Origin: Rhodospirillales bacterium | Lineage (GTDB): Bacteria > Pseudomonadota > Alphaproteobacteria > Rhodospirillales > Defluviicoccaceae | Assembly (NCBI GenBank): GCA_016710335.1 | Contig: JADJXQ010000023.1 | Span: forward strand, 1-6,114 | Length of the DNA stretch: 6,114 nucleotides | Reading direction: 5' to 3' | The notes under the pieces: model-generated | Seen by the model: the letters and a program-made list of their open reading frames with translations, nothing else | Told to the model about the DNA's origin: nothing | Database searches by the model: none | Shown: positions 1-5,223 of the stretch, piece after piece | Position numbering within the stretch: the stretch's first letter is position 1 | Layout: each line of letters opens with the position of its first letter | Translations under genes and position numbers: made by a program

Positions 1-279
1 GCATCAATCGCGCGCGCGCGCGATCTTGGCGCGGATGCCATCGCAGAGGACACCATCAGGATGATTGACGAGCCGCCGGAGCGCACCGCAACCGAGCACG
101 GCGACAAGGTGGACCCGGGCTATGTGCAGTGGCAGAAGAACCGCGTCGAGCAGCGCCTCAAGTTGCTGGCGAAGTGGAACCCGAAGAAGTACGGCGACAA
201 GCTCCAGCTTGACGGCAAGGTCGAGGGCGGCTTCGCGCTGGTGGTGAATCCGGCCGCACCGAAGAAGCGATCCGCCTGA
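1..279 (+). CDS. Terminase small subunit, C-terminal part (5' end outside window)
   Basis: The reading frame is open from base 1, so the gene begins upstream; 92 residues are visible. They start ASIARARDLGADAIAEDTIR and contain a middle part with VQWQKNRVEQRLKLLAKWNPKKYG. This pattern, in which an 'ARA..L..D.....' helix leads to 'R...RLKLLAKWNPKKYGDK', is typical of small terminase subunits of the Sf6 type. In that family the protein forms a ring that recognises the packaging site on phage DNA and delivers it to the large subunit. The N-terminal DNA-binding region is outside the window. The short tail after KYGDK (VEGGFALVVNPAAPKKRSA) is also usual for the family. The ATG at 61 is an internal methionine, not a start, because homology runs upstream of it. 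The stop TGA overlaps the ATG of the large subunit by one base, indicating translational coupling. Family is recognised from memory; the identity is well supported by position. Confidence 0.85.
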   Translation, partial: ASIARARDLGADAIAEDTIRMIDEPPERTATEHGDKVDPGYVQWQKNRVEQRLKLLAKWNPKKYGDKLQLDGKVEGGFALVVNPAAPKKRSA

Positions 280-1676
280 TGCTGCGCCGCGCCGAATACA
301 CGCCGCCCGGGCCCGTTGCAGAGGCGTTCCTGTACGATCCGGCCTTCGTCTCCGGCATCATGGGGCCGATCGGCAGCGGCAAGACGACCGCCTGCATCGT
401 CAAGGCTCTGCTGGCTTCCGCGCGCCAGCCGAAGGACAAGCAGGGCCGCCGCCGTTCTCGCGGCGCCATCATCCGCAACACCTATCCAGAGCTGAAGACG
501 ACGACTATCAAGTCCTGGCATGAGTGGGTGCCGCAGGACTGCGGTCGCTGGCAGTCGGAAGGCCCGCCGACGCACTTCGTCAATGGTCCGGATGGCCTCG
601 ACATGGAAGTGATGTTCCTCGCCCTCGACCGGCCGGAGGACGCGCGCAAGCTGTTGTCGCTCGAACTAACCTGGGCCTACATCAACGAGGCCAGGGAGGT
701 GCCGAAGGTCATCCTCGACTACTTGACCGGCCGCGTCGGGCGCTTCCCTCTGGTGCGCGACGGCGGCTGCAACGGCCCGCAGATATTCATGGACACCAAC
801 CCGCCGGACTCGGATCACTGGTGGTACAAGCTGGCAGAGGAGCAGCGACCGGAGGGCTTCGCATTCCATCGTCAGCCCGGTGGTCGCACGCCGGACGCCG
901 AGAACCTCGACAACCTGCCGCCCGGCTACTACGCCCGCGCCGTGGCTGGCAAGCATCCGGACTGGATCAAGGTCTATGTCGACGGCGAGTATGGCTTTGT
1001 GCGCGACGGCAAGCCGGTCTACCCGGAGTACGCGGATTCATTTCACTGTCGCCCATTCGAGCTGGTCGAGAAGCACGGCATCCATGTCGGCCTCGACTTC
1101 GGCCTGACGCCGGCCGCTGTCATCGGCCAGCGCCTGCCGTCAGGCCAGTGGCGCACACGGCACGAGCTGGTGACGGAAGACATGGGGGTGACGCGCTTCG
1201 GCACCGAGCTGGCGCGCTTCCTGCGCGAACGCTTCACCGGCTGGACGGTGACGATCACCGGCGACCCGGCCGGCGAGGGCCGCGACCACGACGAGCGGAC
1301 GGCCTTCGACATCCTCAAGGCGTGCGGCATCGAGGCGAAGAAGGCCAGCACCAACGACTGGACGCCGCGGCGCGATGCCGTGGCCGGCGCCATGGGCCGC
1401 GTCATCGACGGCGAGCCAGGCTTCTTGGTCCATCCCGATTGCCGCGTGCTGCGCAAGGCGCTGCAGGGAGGCTACTGCCTGCGCCGCATGGCCGTCGTCG
1501 GACAGGAGCGCTACAAGGACGCGCCGGACAAGAACGAGTACAGCCACGTTGCCGAGGCGCAGCAATACATGATGCTCGGCGGCGGCGAGGGTCGGCGCGT
1601 GATGGGCAAGAAGGACCGCTCCGCGGTGCGCCTGCCGGCGTTCGCGGATTCCGACTACGACGTTTTCAACACCTGA
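279..1676 (+). CDS. Terminase large subunit (packaging ATPase and nuclease)
   Basis: This 465-residue protein is the motor that drives DNA into the procapsid through the portal and cuts the concatemer. The Walker A loop is GPIGSGKTT at residues 29-37. The Walker B strand is TWAYINEA at 131-138, with Glu137 as the likely catalytic glutamate. MDTNPP at 171-176 fits the coupling motif after it. The C-terminal RNase H-like nuclease begins at GLDFG (271-275, Asp273), continues with GDPAGEGRD (328-336, Asp329), and ends near NEYSHVAEAQQYMMLGGGEG (419-438), where Glu426 is the likely third metal ligand. The length is normal for this compact terminase family. The start at 279 overlaps the small subunit stop (TGATG) and no strong Shine-Dalgarno precedes it, so coupled translation is likely. 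Residues 1-28 before the ATPase loop are short, as in relatives. The gene appears intact. Confidence 0.95.
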   Translation: MLRRAEYTPPGPVAEAFLYDPAFVSGIMGPIGSGKTTACIVKALLASARQPKDKQGRRRSRGAIIRNTYPELKTTTIKSWHEWVPQDCGRWQSEGPPTHFVNGPDGLDMEVMFLALDRPEDARKLLSLELTWAYINEAREVPKVILDYLTGRVGRFPLVRDGGCNGPQIFMDTNPPDSDHWWYKLAEEQRPEGFAFHRQPGGRTPDAENLDNLPPGYYARAVAGKHPDWIKVYVDGEYGFVRDGKPVYPEYADSFHCRPFELVEKHGIHVGLDFGLTPAAVIGQRLPSGQWRTRHELVTEDMGVTRFGTELARFLRERFTGWTVTITGDPAGEGRDHDERTAFDILKACGIEAKKASTNDWTPRRDAVAGAMGRVIDGEPGFLVHPDCRVLRKALQGGYCLRRMAVVGQERYKDAPDKNEYSHVAEAQQYMMLGGGEGRRVMGKKDRSAVRLPAFADSDYDVFNT

Positions 1677-1690
1677 CGAAAGGAAAAGCC

Positions 1691-1900
1691 ATGGGTTCAA
1701 TTTTTGGCGGTAACGACGCCCCAGACCCTCCGCCGCCCCCGCCGCCCCCGCCGCCTGTACCGACGATCGACGAGTCGAGGATGCGCCAGCAGTCGGCCGA
1801 TGATGTGCGTCGTCGCCGCGGGCGCCGCGCGTCCGTGCTCACCGGCGCCGAGGGGGTTGGCGACACGCCGACCGGATCAAGGACGCTGATCGGCTCATGA
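1691..1900 (+). CDS. Small proline-rich phage head-module protein
   Basis: This 69-residue protein has three parts. The first is a short hydrophobic/Gly N-terminus (MGSIFGG), the second is ten consecutive prolines at residues 13-22, and the third is a basic helix with RRRRGRRASVLTG followed by a TPTGSRTLIG tail. Small proteins with a proline tract and an 'RRRGRASTILTG...T.TKTLLG'-like ending commonly sit between terminase and portal in podovirus-like genomes. Their function is not established, and a structural or head-completion role is only a guess. The frame is open far upstream inside the terminase gene, but the real start is the ATG at 1691. It is preceded by GAAAGGA (1678-1684) and lies 14 bases after the terminase stop. 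The stop overlaps the next gene's start as ATGA. Confidence 0.8.
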   Translation: MGSIFGGNDAPDPPPPPPPPPPVPTIDESRMRQQSADDVRRRRGRRASVLTGAEGVGDTPTGSRTLIGS

Positions 1901-2082
1901 AGATCGAGGAAGCCCGCGCCCTGGATGCCCAGGGCAAGCTCAAGCGCAAGGTACTTACCGAGCAGGGGTGGTATTTGCCGCGCTATACCGCGCAGACGGC
2001 GCCACTTCCCACGCCAGACGCACCGCCGAAGCCGCTCATCCTGCCGCCACGGCGCGGGCGCAGCAAGCCGAAGGAGAAGTAA
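1897..2082 (+). CDS. Hypothetical small basic protein between terminase and portal
   Basis: This 61-residue protein has no family I can name with confidence. The N-terminal half looks helical and charged (MKIEEARALDAQGKLKRKVL), followed by a GWYLPRY segment. The C-terminal half is proline-rich and basic (PTPDAPPKPLILPP, then RRGRSKPKEK), likely disordered and possibly nucleic-acid binding. It begins at an ATG overlapping the previous stop by four bases (ATGA), with AAGGA at 1879-1883 slightly far upstream. It ends three bases before the portal ATG, and its last codons carry the portal Shine-Dalgarno. The tight packing supports it as a real gene of the head operon. No transmembrane segment or signal peptide is seen. 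Confidence 0.7.
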   Translation: MKIEEARALDAQGKLKRKVLTEQGWYLPRYTAQTAPLPTPDAPPKPLILPPRRGRSKPKEK

Positions 2083-2085
2083 GCC

Positions 2086-3741
2086 ATGGCCGAATCGCGT
2101 GCCGACGAAATCATCCGCCGCCAGGACCAGCTCCGATCGGCGCGCTCGAACTGGGAAAGCCTCTGGCAGGAAGTGGCAGATCGTGTCTGGCCGCAGATGT
2201 CGGACTTCCTCAGCAAGCGCGAGCCGGGCGCCAAGCGCACCGAGAAGATTTTCGACTCGACGGCCTGCCTGGCGCTGGAGAAGTTCGCCGCCGCGCTGCA
2301 TTCGCTGATCACGCCGGACAACCAGCAATACCACGGCCTGGTGCCGGCCGACAAGGAACTGCGCGAGTATCACCCGCTCAAGCAGTACCTTGAAGATGTG
2401 ACCGAGATATTGTTCGCCGTGCGCCGCTCACCCTTCGCCAACTTCAGCAGCCAGGCGAGCGAGTGCTACAAGAGCCTCGGCGCCTTCGGCACGATGGGCA
2501 TGATGGTCGAGGACATCCCGGGGCGCGGCATCCGCTACAAGTCCTGCCACCTGGCCGAGCTGTACATCAGCGAGAACGATCACGGCATCATCGACACGGT
2601 GCATAGGCGCTTCGAATACACCGCGCGCCAGGCCGCCTCCGCATTCGGGATGGAGCGCCTGCCGGACAAGATCAAGGCCGCCCTGGAGCGCAAGGACGAG
2701 GTCAGCAAGTTCGAGTTCATTCACGCCGTCGAGCCGAACCGCGAGCAAAAGCGCGGCCGGCTGGACTACGAAGGCATGGCCTTTAAATCCTGCTATGTCT
2801 CGGTCGAGGGCAAGCAACTGATGGAGGAGGGCGGATACCGCACCTTCCCCTATGCCGTAAGCCGCTACAGCACCAACCCGAAGGAAGTCTATGGCCGCGG
2901 CCCGGCCATGATGGTGCTGCCAGACATCAAGATGCTCAACGAGATGGAGAAGACGACCCTGCGCGCCGGGCACATGGCCGTCGATCCTCCGCTGCTGCTG
3001 CTTGAGGACGGTGCCCTGCAGGGGTTCCAGATGCGACCGCGCGCGCTCAACTTCGGCGGCATCGATGGCGAGGGACGGCAAATGGTGCAGCCGCTCAAGA
3101 CAGGTGCGAACCTGCCCTGGCAGATCGAAATGAACGACGGCAAGCGCAAGCTGATCAACGAGGCGTTCCTGGTCACGCTGTTCCAGATCCTCGTCGAGAC
3201 GCCGCAAATCACCGCCACCGAGGCGATGCTGCGGGCGCAGGAGAAGGGGCAACTGCTCGCCCCGACCATGGGCCGCCAGCAGTCTGAATTCCTCGGCCCG
3301 ATCATCGAGCGCGAGCTGGACATCCTGGCCATGGCCGGCGCCCTTCCCGAACCGCCGCCCGAAGTGGCCGATCTGTTGCAAGACGGCATGATCAAGGTCG
3401 AGTACACCAGCCCGCTGTCGCGCCTGATGCGATCCGAGGACGCCGTGGCGATCCTGCGTACATTCGAGCAACTGGCGCCGATAGCCGAGATCGACCCGGG
3501 CGTGCTCGATGTCTTCGACACAGAGGCCCTGCCGCGCGAGCTGGCCGAGATCAACGGCGTGCCGGCCAAGGTGCTGCGTTCGCCCGAGACGGTGGCCAAG
3601 ATCAAGGAAGGCAAGCGACAATCCGCCGCCATGCAGTCCATGCTGGCCGCCGCTCCGGTCGCCGCCGATGCTGCAAAGAGCCTGACCGAGGCCGCCGCCA
3701 CCGCGGCAAGCGTGCCGCAGGCCATGCCGGGGATGGCGTGA
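2086..3741 (+). CDS. Portal protein (head-tail connector family)
   Basis: This 551-residue protein belongs to the head-tail connector family that includes the T7 gp8 and BPP-1 portals. It forms the dodecameric ring at one capsid vertex, nucleates procapsid assembly, docks the terminase and later joins the tail. The N-terminus is typical: a helix (RADEIIRRQDQLRSARSNW), then WESLWQEVADRVWPQMSDF at about residues 23-41, followed by FDSTACLALEKFAAALHSLI at 56-75. The middle carries GRGPAMMVLPDIKMLNEMEK, a strongly conserved portal segment. The C-terminal 45 residues (507-551) are rich in alanine and probably form the barrel or a flexible tail. The length matches the family, and no frameshift is apparent. 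The start is fixed by AAGGAG at 2071-2076 with a nine-base spacer. The stop overlaps the next ATG as TGATG. Confidence 0.93.
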   Translation: MAESRADEIIRRQDQLRSARSNWESLWQEVADRVWPQMSDFLSKREPGAKRTEKIFDSTACLALEKFAAALHSLITPDNQQYHGLVPADKELREYHPLKQYLEDVTEILFAVRRSPFANFSSQASECYKSLGAFGTMGMMVEDIPGRGIRYKSCHLAELYISENDHGIIDTVHRRFEYTARQAASAFGMERLPDKIKAALERKDEVSKFEFIHAVEPNREQKRGRLDYEGMAFKSCYVSVEGKQLMEEGGYRTFPYAVSRYSTNPKEVYGRGPAMMVLPDIKMLNEMEKTTLRAGHMAVDPPLLLLEDGALQGFQMRPRALNFGGIDGEGRQMVQPLKTGANLPWQIEMNDGKRKLINEAFLVTLFQILVETPQITATEAMLRAQEKGQLLAPTMGRQQSEFLGPIIERELDILAMAGALPEPPPEVADLLQDGMIKVEYTSPLSRLMRSEDAVAILRTFEQLAPIAEIDPGVLDVFDTEALPRELAEINGVPAKVLRSPETVAKIKEGKRQSAAMQSMLAAAPVAADAAKSLTEAAATAASVPQAMPGMA

Positions 3742-3884
3742 TGCGTGACGACTCCTGGCAGCAAGAGGACAAGGAATGGCGGGAATTGATGATCGACGGC
3801 GCCATCAACGCCGTCTTGCTGATCTGCGCGCTGGCGCCTGTCGTGTTCTGGTTGCTGTCCACCGTCGTTTGCCTCGTCTGCTGA
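3741..3884 (+). CDS. Small single-span membrane protein (47 residues)
   Basis: Seen directly: an ATG overlapping the portal stop (TGATG) opens a 47-codon frame whose stop overlaps the next gene's ATG in the same way. The protein has a charged, mostly acidic N-terminus (MRDDSWQQEDKEWRELMIDG) and then one hydrophobic stretch to the end, about residues 22-47, containing INAVLLICALAPVVFWLLS. Cysteines are at 29, 44 and 47. Coding evidence: 41 of 47 third codon positions are G or C, against 15 of 36 in the competing frame starting at 3776. It is therefore a real gene rather than leader sequence of the next one. The product should sit in the inner membrane, or conceivably be buried in the virion. 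I know no function for it. One membrane span in the head operon might suggest a holin-like or head-completion role, but nothing here proves either. Confidence 0.72.
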   Translation: MRDDSWQQEDKEWRELMIDGAINAVLLICALAPVVFWLLSTVVCLVC

Positions 3885-4195
3885 TGGGCGTGCTCGACTA
3901 CGTGCGCCGGATGCGCGCCATGCGCCAAGCCTTCCGGCAATGTTTCCTCGGCGCCGACGGAAAGCCGACCCCGCAAGGGGAGCTGGTGCTGGCCGAGCTG
4001 CGCCGCTTCTGCCATGGCAGCCGTCCGACGCTGAAGTCCGGCATCAACGGCATTGATCCTTACGCCTCCGTCGCCGCCGCCGCTCGGCAGGAGGTTTTCT
4101 TCCGCATCACGGCCATGCTCGAGCTGAACGACTCGGACATCAACCGTATGCAGGAGCTTGCGGCACGACAACAAGGAGATGACGTTTATGGCTGA
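3884..4195 (+). CDS. Bbp19-like phage head-module protein
   Basis: This 103-residue protein resembles the Bbp19 family named after Bordetella phage BPP-1. The signature is a short N-terminal helix with MRQAFRQCFLG, then ELVLAELRRFCHGSRPT (about residues 33-49), then GIDPYASVAAAARQEVFFRI (56-75), and a C-terminal helix starting ITAMLELNDSDI. Its molecular role is not firmly known; it is found between portal and scaffold genes. The frame is open back to an ATG at 3776 with AGAGG upstream. The extra 36 residues that start would add are arginine-rich and have low G/C in third positions (15 of 36), and they overlap the 47-residue membrane protein. I therefore choose 3884, where TGATG joins the two genes. 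No Shine-Dalgarno precedes 3884, so reinitiation after the upstream stop is the likely route. Confidence 0.82.
   Translation: MGVLDYVRRMRAMRQAFRQCFLGADGKPTPQGELVLAELRRFCHGSRPTLKSGINGIDPYASVAAAARQEVFFRITAMLELNDSDINRMQELAARQQGDDVYG
4173..4178 (+). promoter_or_regulatory. Ribosome binding site for scaffold gene
   Basis: AAGGAG lies inside the end of the Bbp19-like gene, nine bases before the ATG at 4188. It decides that start over the upstream ATG at 4158 in the same frame. The same motif and spacer precede the portal gene. Confidence 0.8.
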
Positions 4196-4736
4196 ACCTG
4201 CACTGAACAACGACGGCGGCAACGGCGAGGGCTCCGCGTCCGGCGCCAGCAACGACCAGACCTGGGCGGCCGGCTTCGACGAGGAAACCCGCGGCTGGCT
4301 GGGCGGCATGGGAGTGGACAAGCTCCCGCCCGACAAGGCGTTGGCCAAGGTGATCCCGATGTACCGCAACGCCGAAAAGAAGCTCGGCGTACCGGCTGAC
4401 CGCCTCTTTACGCTGCCGAAGGACGAGAACGACGCCGACGGCTTCCGCGCCGCCATGGTCAAGCTCGGCCTGCCGGAAACCCCGGACGGCTACGAATTGA
4501 AGGCGCCGGACGGAGATTCGGCAATTTCCTCAAGACCGCTACCGGCTGGATGCACGAGTTGGGCATTCCGAAGTCGCAGGCGCATGGCTTGGCTGCCAAG
4601 TGGAATGCCTACGTGCAGGCGCAGACGGCCGCCGCCGCCGAGGCGCAGAAGGCCCGCAACGCCGAGGACTACGCCGCACTGGAAAAGGAGTGGGGCGACC
4701 AGTACGACGCCAAGATCGAACTGGGCAACCGCGTGA
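4188..4736 (+). CDS. N-terminal scaffold fragment as literally encoded
   Basis: If the sequence is taken as written, translation from 4188 makes 182 residues. The first 111 are genuine scaffold. The remaining 71 (beginning AISSRPLPAGCTSW) are out-of-frame, arginine- and proline-rich sequence with no scaffold character. Such a product would lack the capsid-interacting C-terminal half and would probably be non-functional. The start is set by AAGGAG at 4173-4178 and overlaps the Bbp19-like gene by eight bases. Confidence 0.5.
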   Translation: MAEPALNNDGGNGEGSASGASNDQTWAAGFDEETRGWLGGMGVDKLPPDKALAKVIPMYRNAEKKLGVPADRLFTLPKDENDADGFRAAMVKLGLPETPDGYELKAPDGDSAISSRPLPAGCTSWAFRSRRRMAWLPSGMPTCRRRRPPPPRRRRPATPRTTPHWKRSGATSTTPRSNWATA

Positions 4737-5023
4737 TTCGTGCGGCCGGCTTGAGCGAAGACGAGGCCCGCAAGATCACCGGCGCCATCGGTCTGAAGCG
4801 CGCCGCCACGCTGTTTGCCTACTTGGGCGGCTCCATGGGTGAGCACAACTTCAAGGGTGGAGAGCATGGCGGCAACCGCTTCCAGATGTCGCCGGCCGAG
4901 CTGCGCAGCAAGATCGGCAGCATCGAGGCGGACCCGGCTTATCAGGATCCGGCCTCGCCCAAGCACGCCGCGCTGGTGCAGGAAGCCTTTGAGCTGCGCA
5001 AGCTGCTTTACCCGGACCAGTAA
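4550..5023 (+). CDS. C-terminal scaffold fragment as literally encoded
   Basis: This is the downstream frame, 157 residues from the first in-frame ATG. It has an Ala/Glu-rich helix (QTAAAAEAQKARNAEDYAAL), a GLSEDEARKITGAIGLKRAA segment, and a C-terminal helical end (residues about 115-157) of the type that binds capsid protein in scaffolds. The frame is open upstream to a TGA at 4397-4399, and coding sense continues upstream of the ATG as FLKTATGW, so 4550 is an internal methionine. No Shine-Dalgarno precedes it, which makes independent translation unlikely. Confidence 0.45.
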   Translation: MHELGIPKSQAHGLAAKWNAYVQAQTAAAAEAQKARNAEDYAALEKEWGDQYDAKIELGNRVIRAAGLSEDEARKITGAIGLKRAATLFAYLGGSMGEHNFKGGEHGGNRFQMSPAELRSKIGSIEADPAYQDPASPKHAALVQEAFELRKLLYPDQ

Positions 5024-5026
5024 CCC

Positions 5027-5040
5027 TACGCTAAAGCGTA
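5027..5040. repeat. Small perfect palindrome after the scaffold stop
   Basis: TACGCT and AGCGTA flank two A bases. As RNA it would form a five-bp stem with a UAAA loop. It starts four bases after the scaffold stop and is not followed by a U tract, so it is not a standard intrinsic terminator. Confidence 0.5.
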
Positions 5041-5044
5041 CAAC

Positions 5045-5075
5045 TGCGCGAATCCCCGGGCATAGGATTCGCGCA
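5045..5075. repeat. Perfect 11-bp inverted repeat (stem-loop) between scaffold and capsid genes
   Basis: TGCGCGAATCC at 5045-5055 is the exact reverse complement of GGATTCGCGCA at 5065-5075, with a nine-base loop (CCGGGCATA). No T run follows, so it is not a textbook rho-independent terminator. Possible roles are an mRNA-stabilising or processing stem between the genes, a protein-binding site, or a REP-like element. A weaker five-bp stem, CCGGC/GCCGG with loop ATCC, follows at 5090-5103. Confidence 0.7.
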
Positions 5076-5182
5076 TCAACGCGGGCAGGCCGGCATCCGC
5101 CGGTTCCGCTGACAGACAGCAAAGACTGACCGCCTGGCCTGGCGATAACGGGCAAGAAGTGGTTCCGGGTCGCCGGGGAGGC

Positions 5183-5215
5183 CCTTCGAAAAGTCGGTTT
5201 TTAACTTTTTGGAGG
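5183..5215 (+). promoter_or_regulatory. Predicted hairpin covering the capsid gene Shine-Dalgarno
   Basis: Bases 5183-5194 (CCTTCGAAAAGT) pair with 5204-5215 (ACTTTTTGGAGG) over 12 consecutive positions, ten Watson-Crick and two G-U, around a nine-base loop. The 3' arm ends in GGAGG (5211-5215), the ribosome binding site of the capsid gene, eight bases before its ATG. Folding would hide that site. The pairing is seen in the sequence; a regulatory role is inference. Confidence 0.55.
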
Positions 5216-5223
5216 ACTCTCAC

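Larger units (their letters stand above)
4188..5023 (+). pseudogene. Scaffold / capsid-assembly protein gene, interrupted by a frameshift
   Basis: Two adjoining frames make one scaffold protein. Frame one gives residues 1-111, from MAEPALNNDG to KAPDGDS, including TWAAGFDEETRGWLGGMGVD and PMYRNAEKKLGVPADRL. Frame two then reads GNFLKTATGWMHELGIPKSQ and continues to LRKLLYPDQ at 5021. The switch lies between about 4510 and 4522. The 836-base span is one short of a multiple of three, as expected if one base were missing; restored, it would encode 278 residues. Scaffold proteins line the inside of the procapsid, set its size with the major capsid protein, and leave before or during packaging. 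The gene lies directly before the capsid gene, as expected. The acidic, disordered N-terminus and the helical C-terminus (SPAELRSKIGSIEADPAYQD) fit the family. I see no slippery heptamer, so mutation or sequencing error is more likely than programmed shifting. Confidence 0.78.
5024..5223 (+). other. Non-coding gap rich in inverted repeats
   Basis: These 200 bases hold no ORF with coding character on either strand. They carry three stem-loops in the first 80 bases and a fourth over the capsid ribosome site. The rest is in an otherwise tightly packed operon. CTGACA at 5109-5114 resembles a -35 box, but no -10 box lies at proper distance. GATAAC at 5144-5149 has no matching -35 box. I see no convincing sigma70 promoter. 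Confidence 0.6.

Noticed and set aside
524..1690. Long + strand frame running under the large terminase into the proline-rich protein
   Set aside because: Arg/Ala/Gly-rich sequence without domain character, fully inside a clear terminase; only the part from 1691 has its own ribosome site and family resemblance.
2428..3621. Long - strand frame opposite the portal gene
   Set aside because: Mirror of a GC-rich coding frame, with His/Leu/Arg-rich composition typical of antisense shadows and no ribosome site.
3776..3883. Upstream start for the Bbp19-like gene, with AGAGG before it
   Set aside because: The added 36 residues are Arg-rich with only 15/36 G/C third positions and would be the wrong frame of the better-supported 47-residue gene.
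4515..4531. Possible programmed -1 frameshift site in the scaffold gene
   Set aside because: The bases around the switch (e.g. A ATT TCC) do not form a slippery heptamer and re-pairing would mismatch; kept only as an untested alternative.
5045..5080. Rho-independent terminator after scaffold
   Set aside because: The stem is strong but is followed by TCAACGCGGG, not a T run, and terminating here would cut off capsid expression.
5109..5205. Possible sigma70 promoter before the capsid gene (CTGACA, GATAAC, TTTAAC)
   Set aside because: No pair of boxes has a 16-18 base spacer; individual matches are weak.
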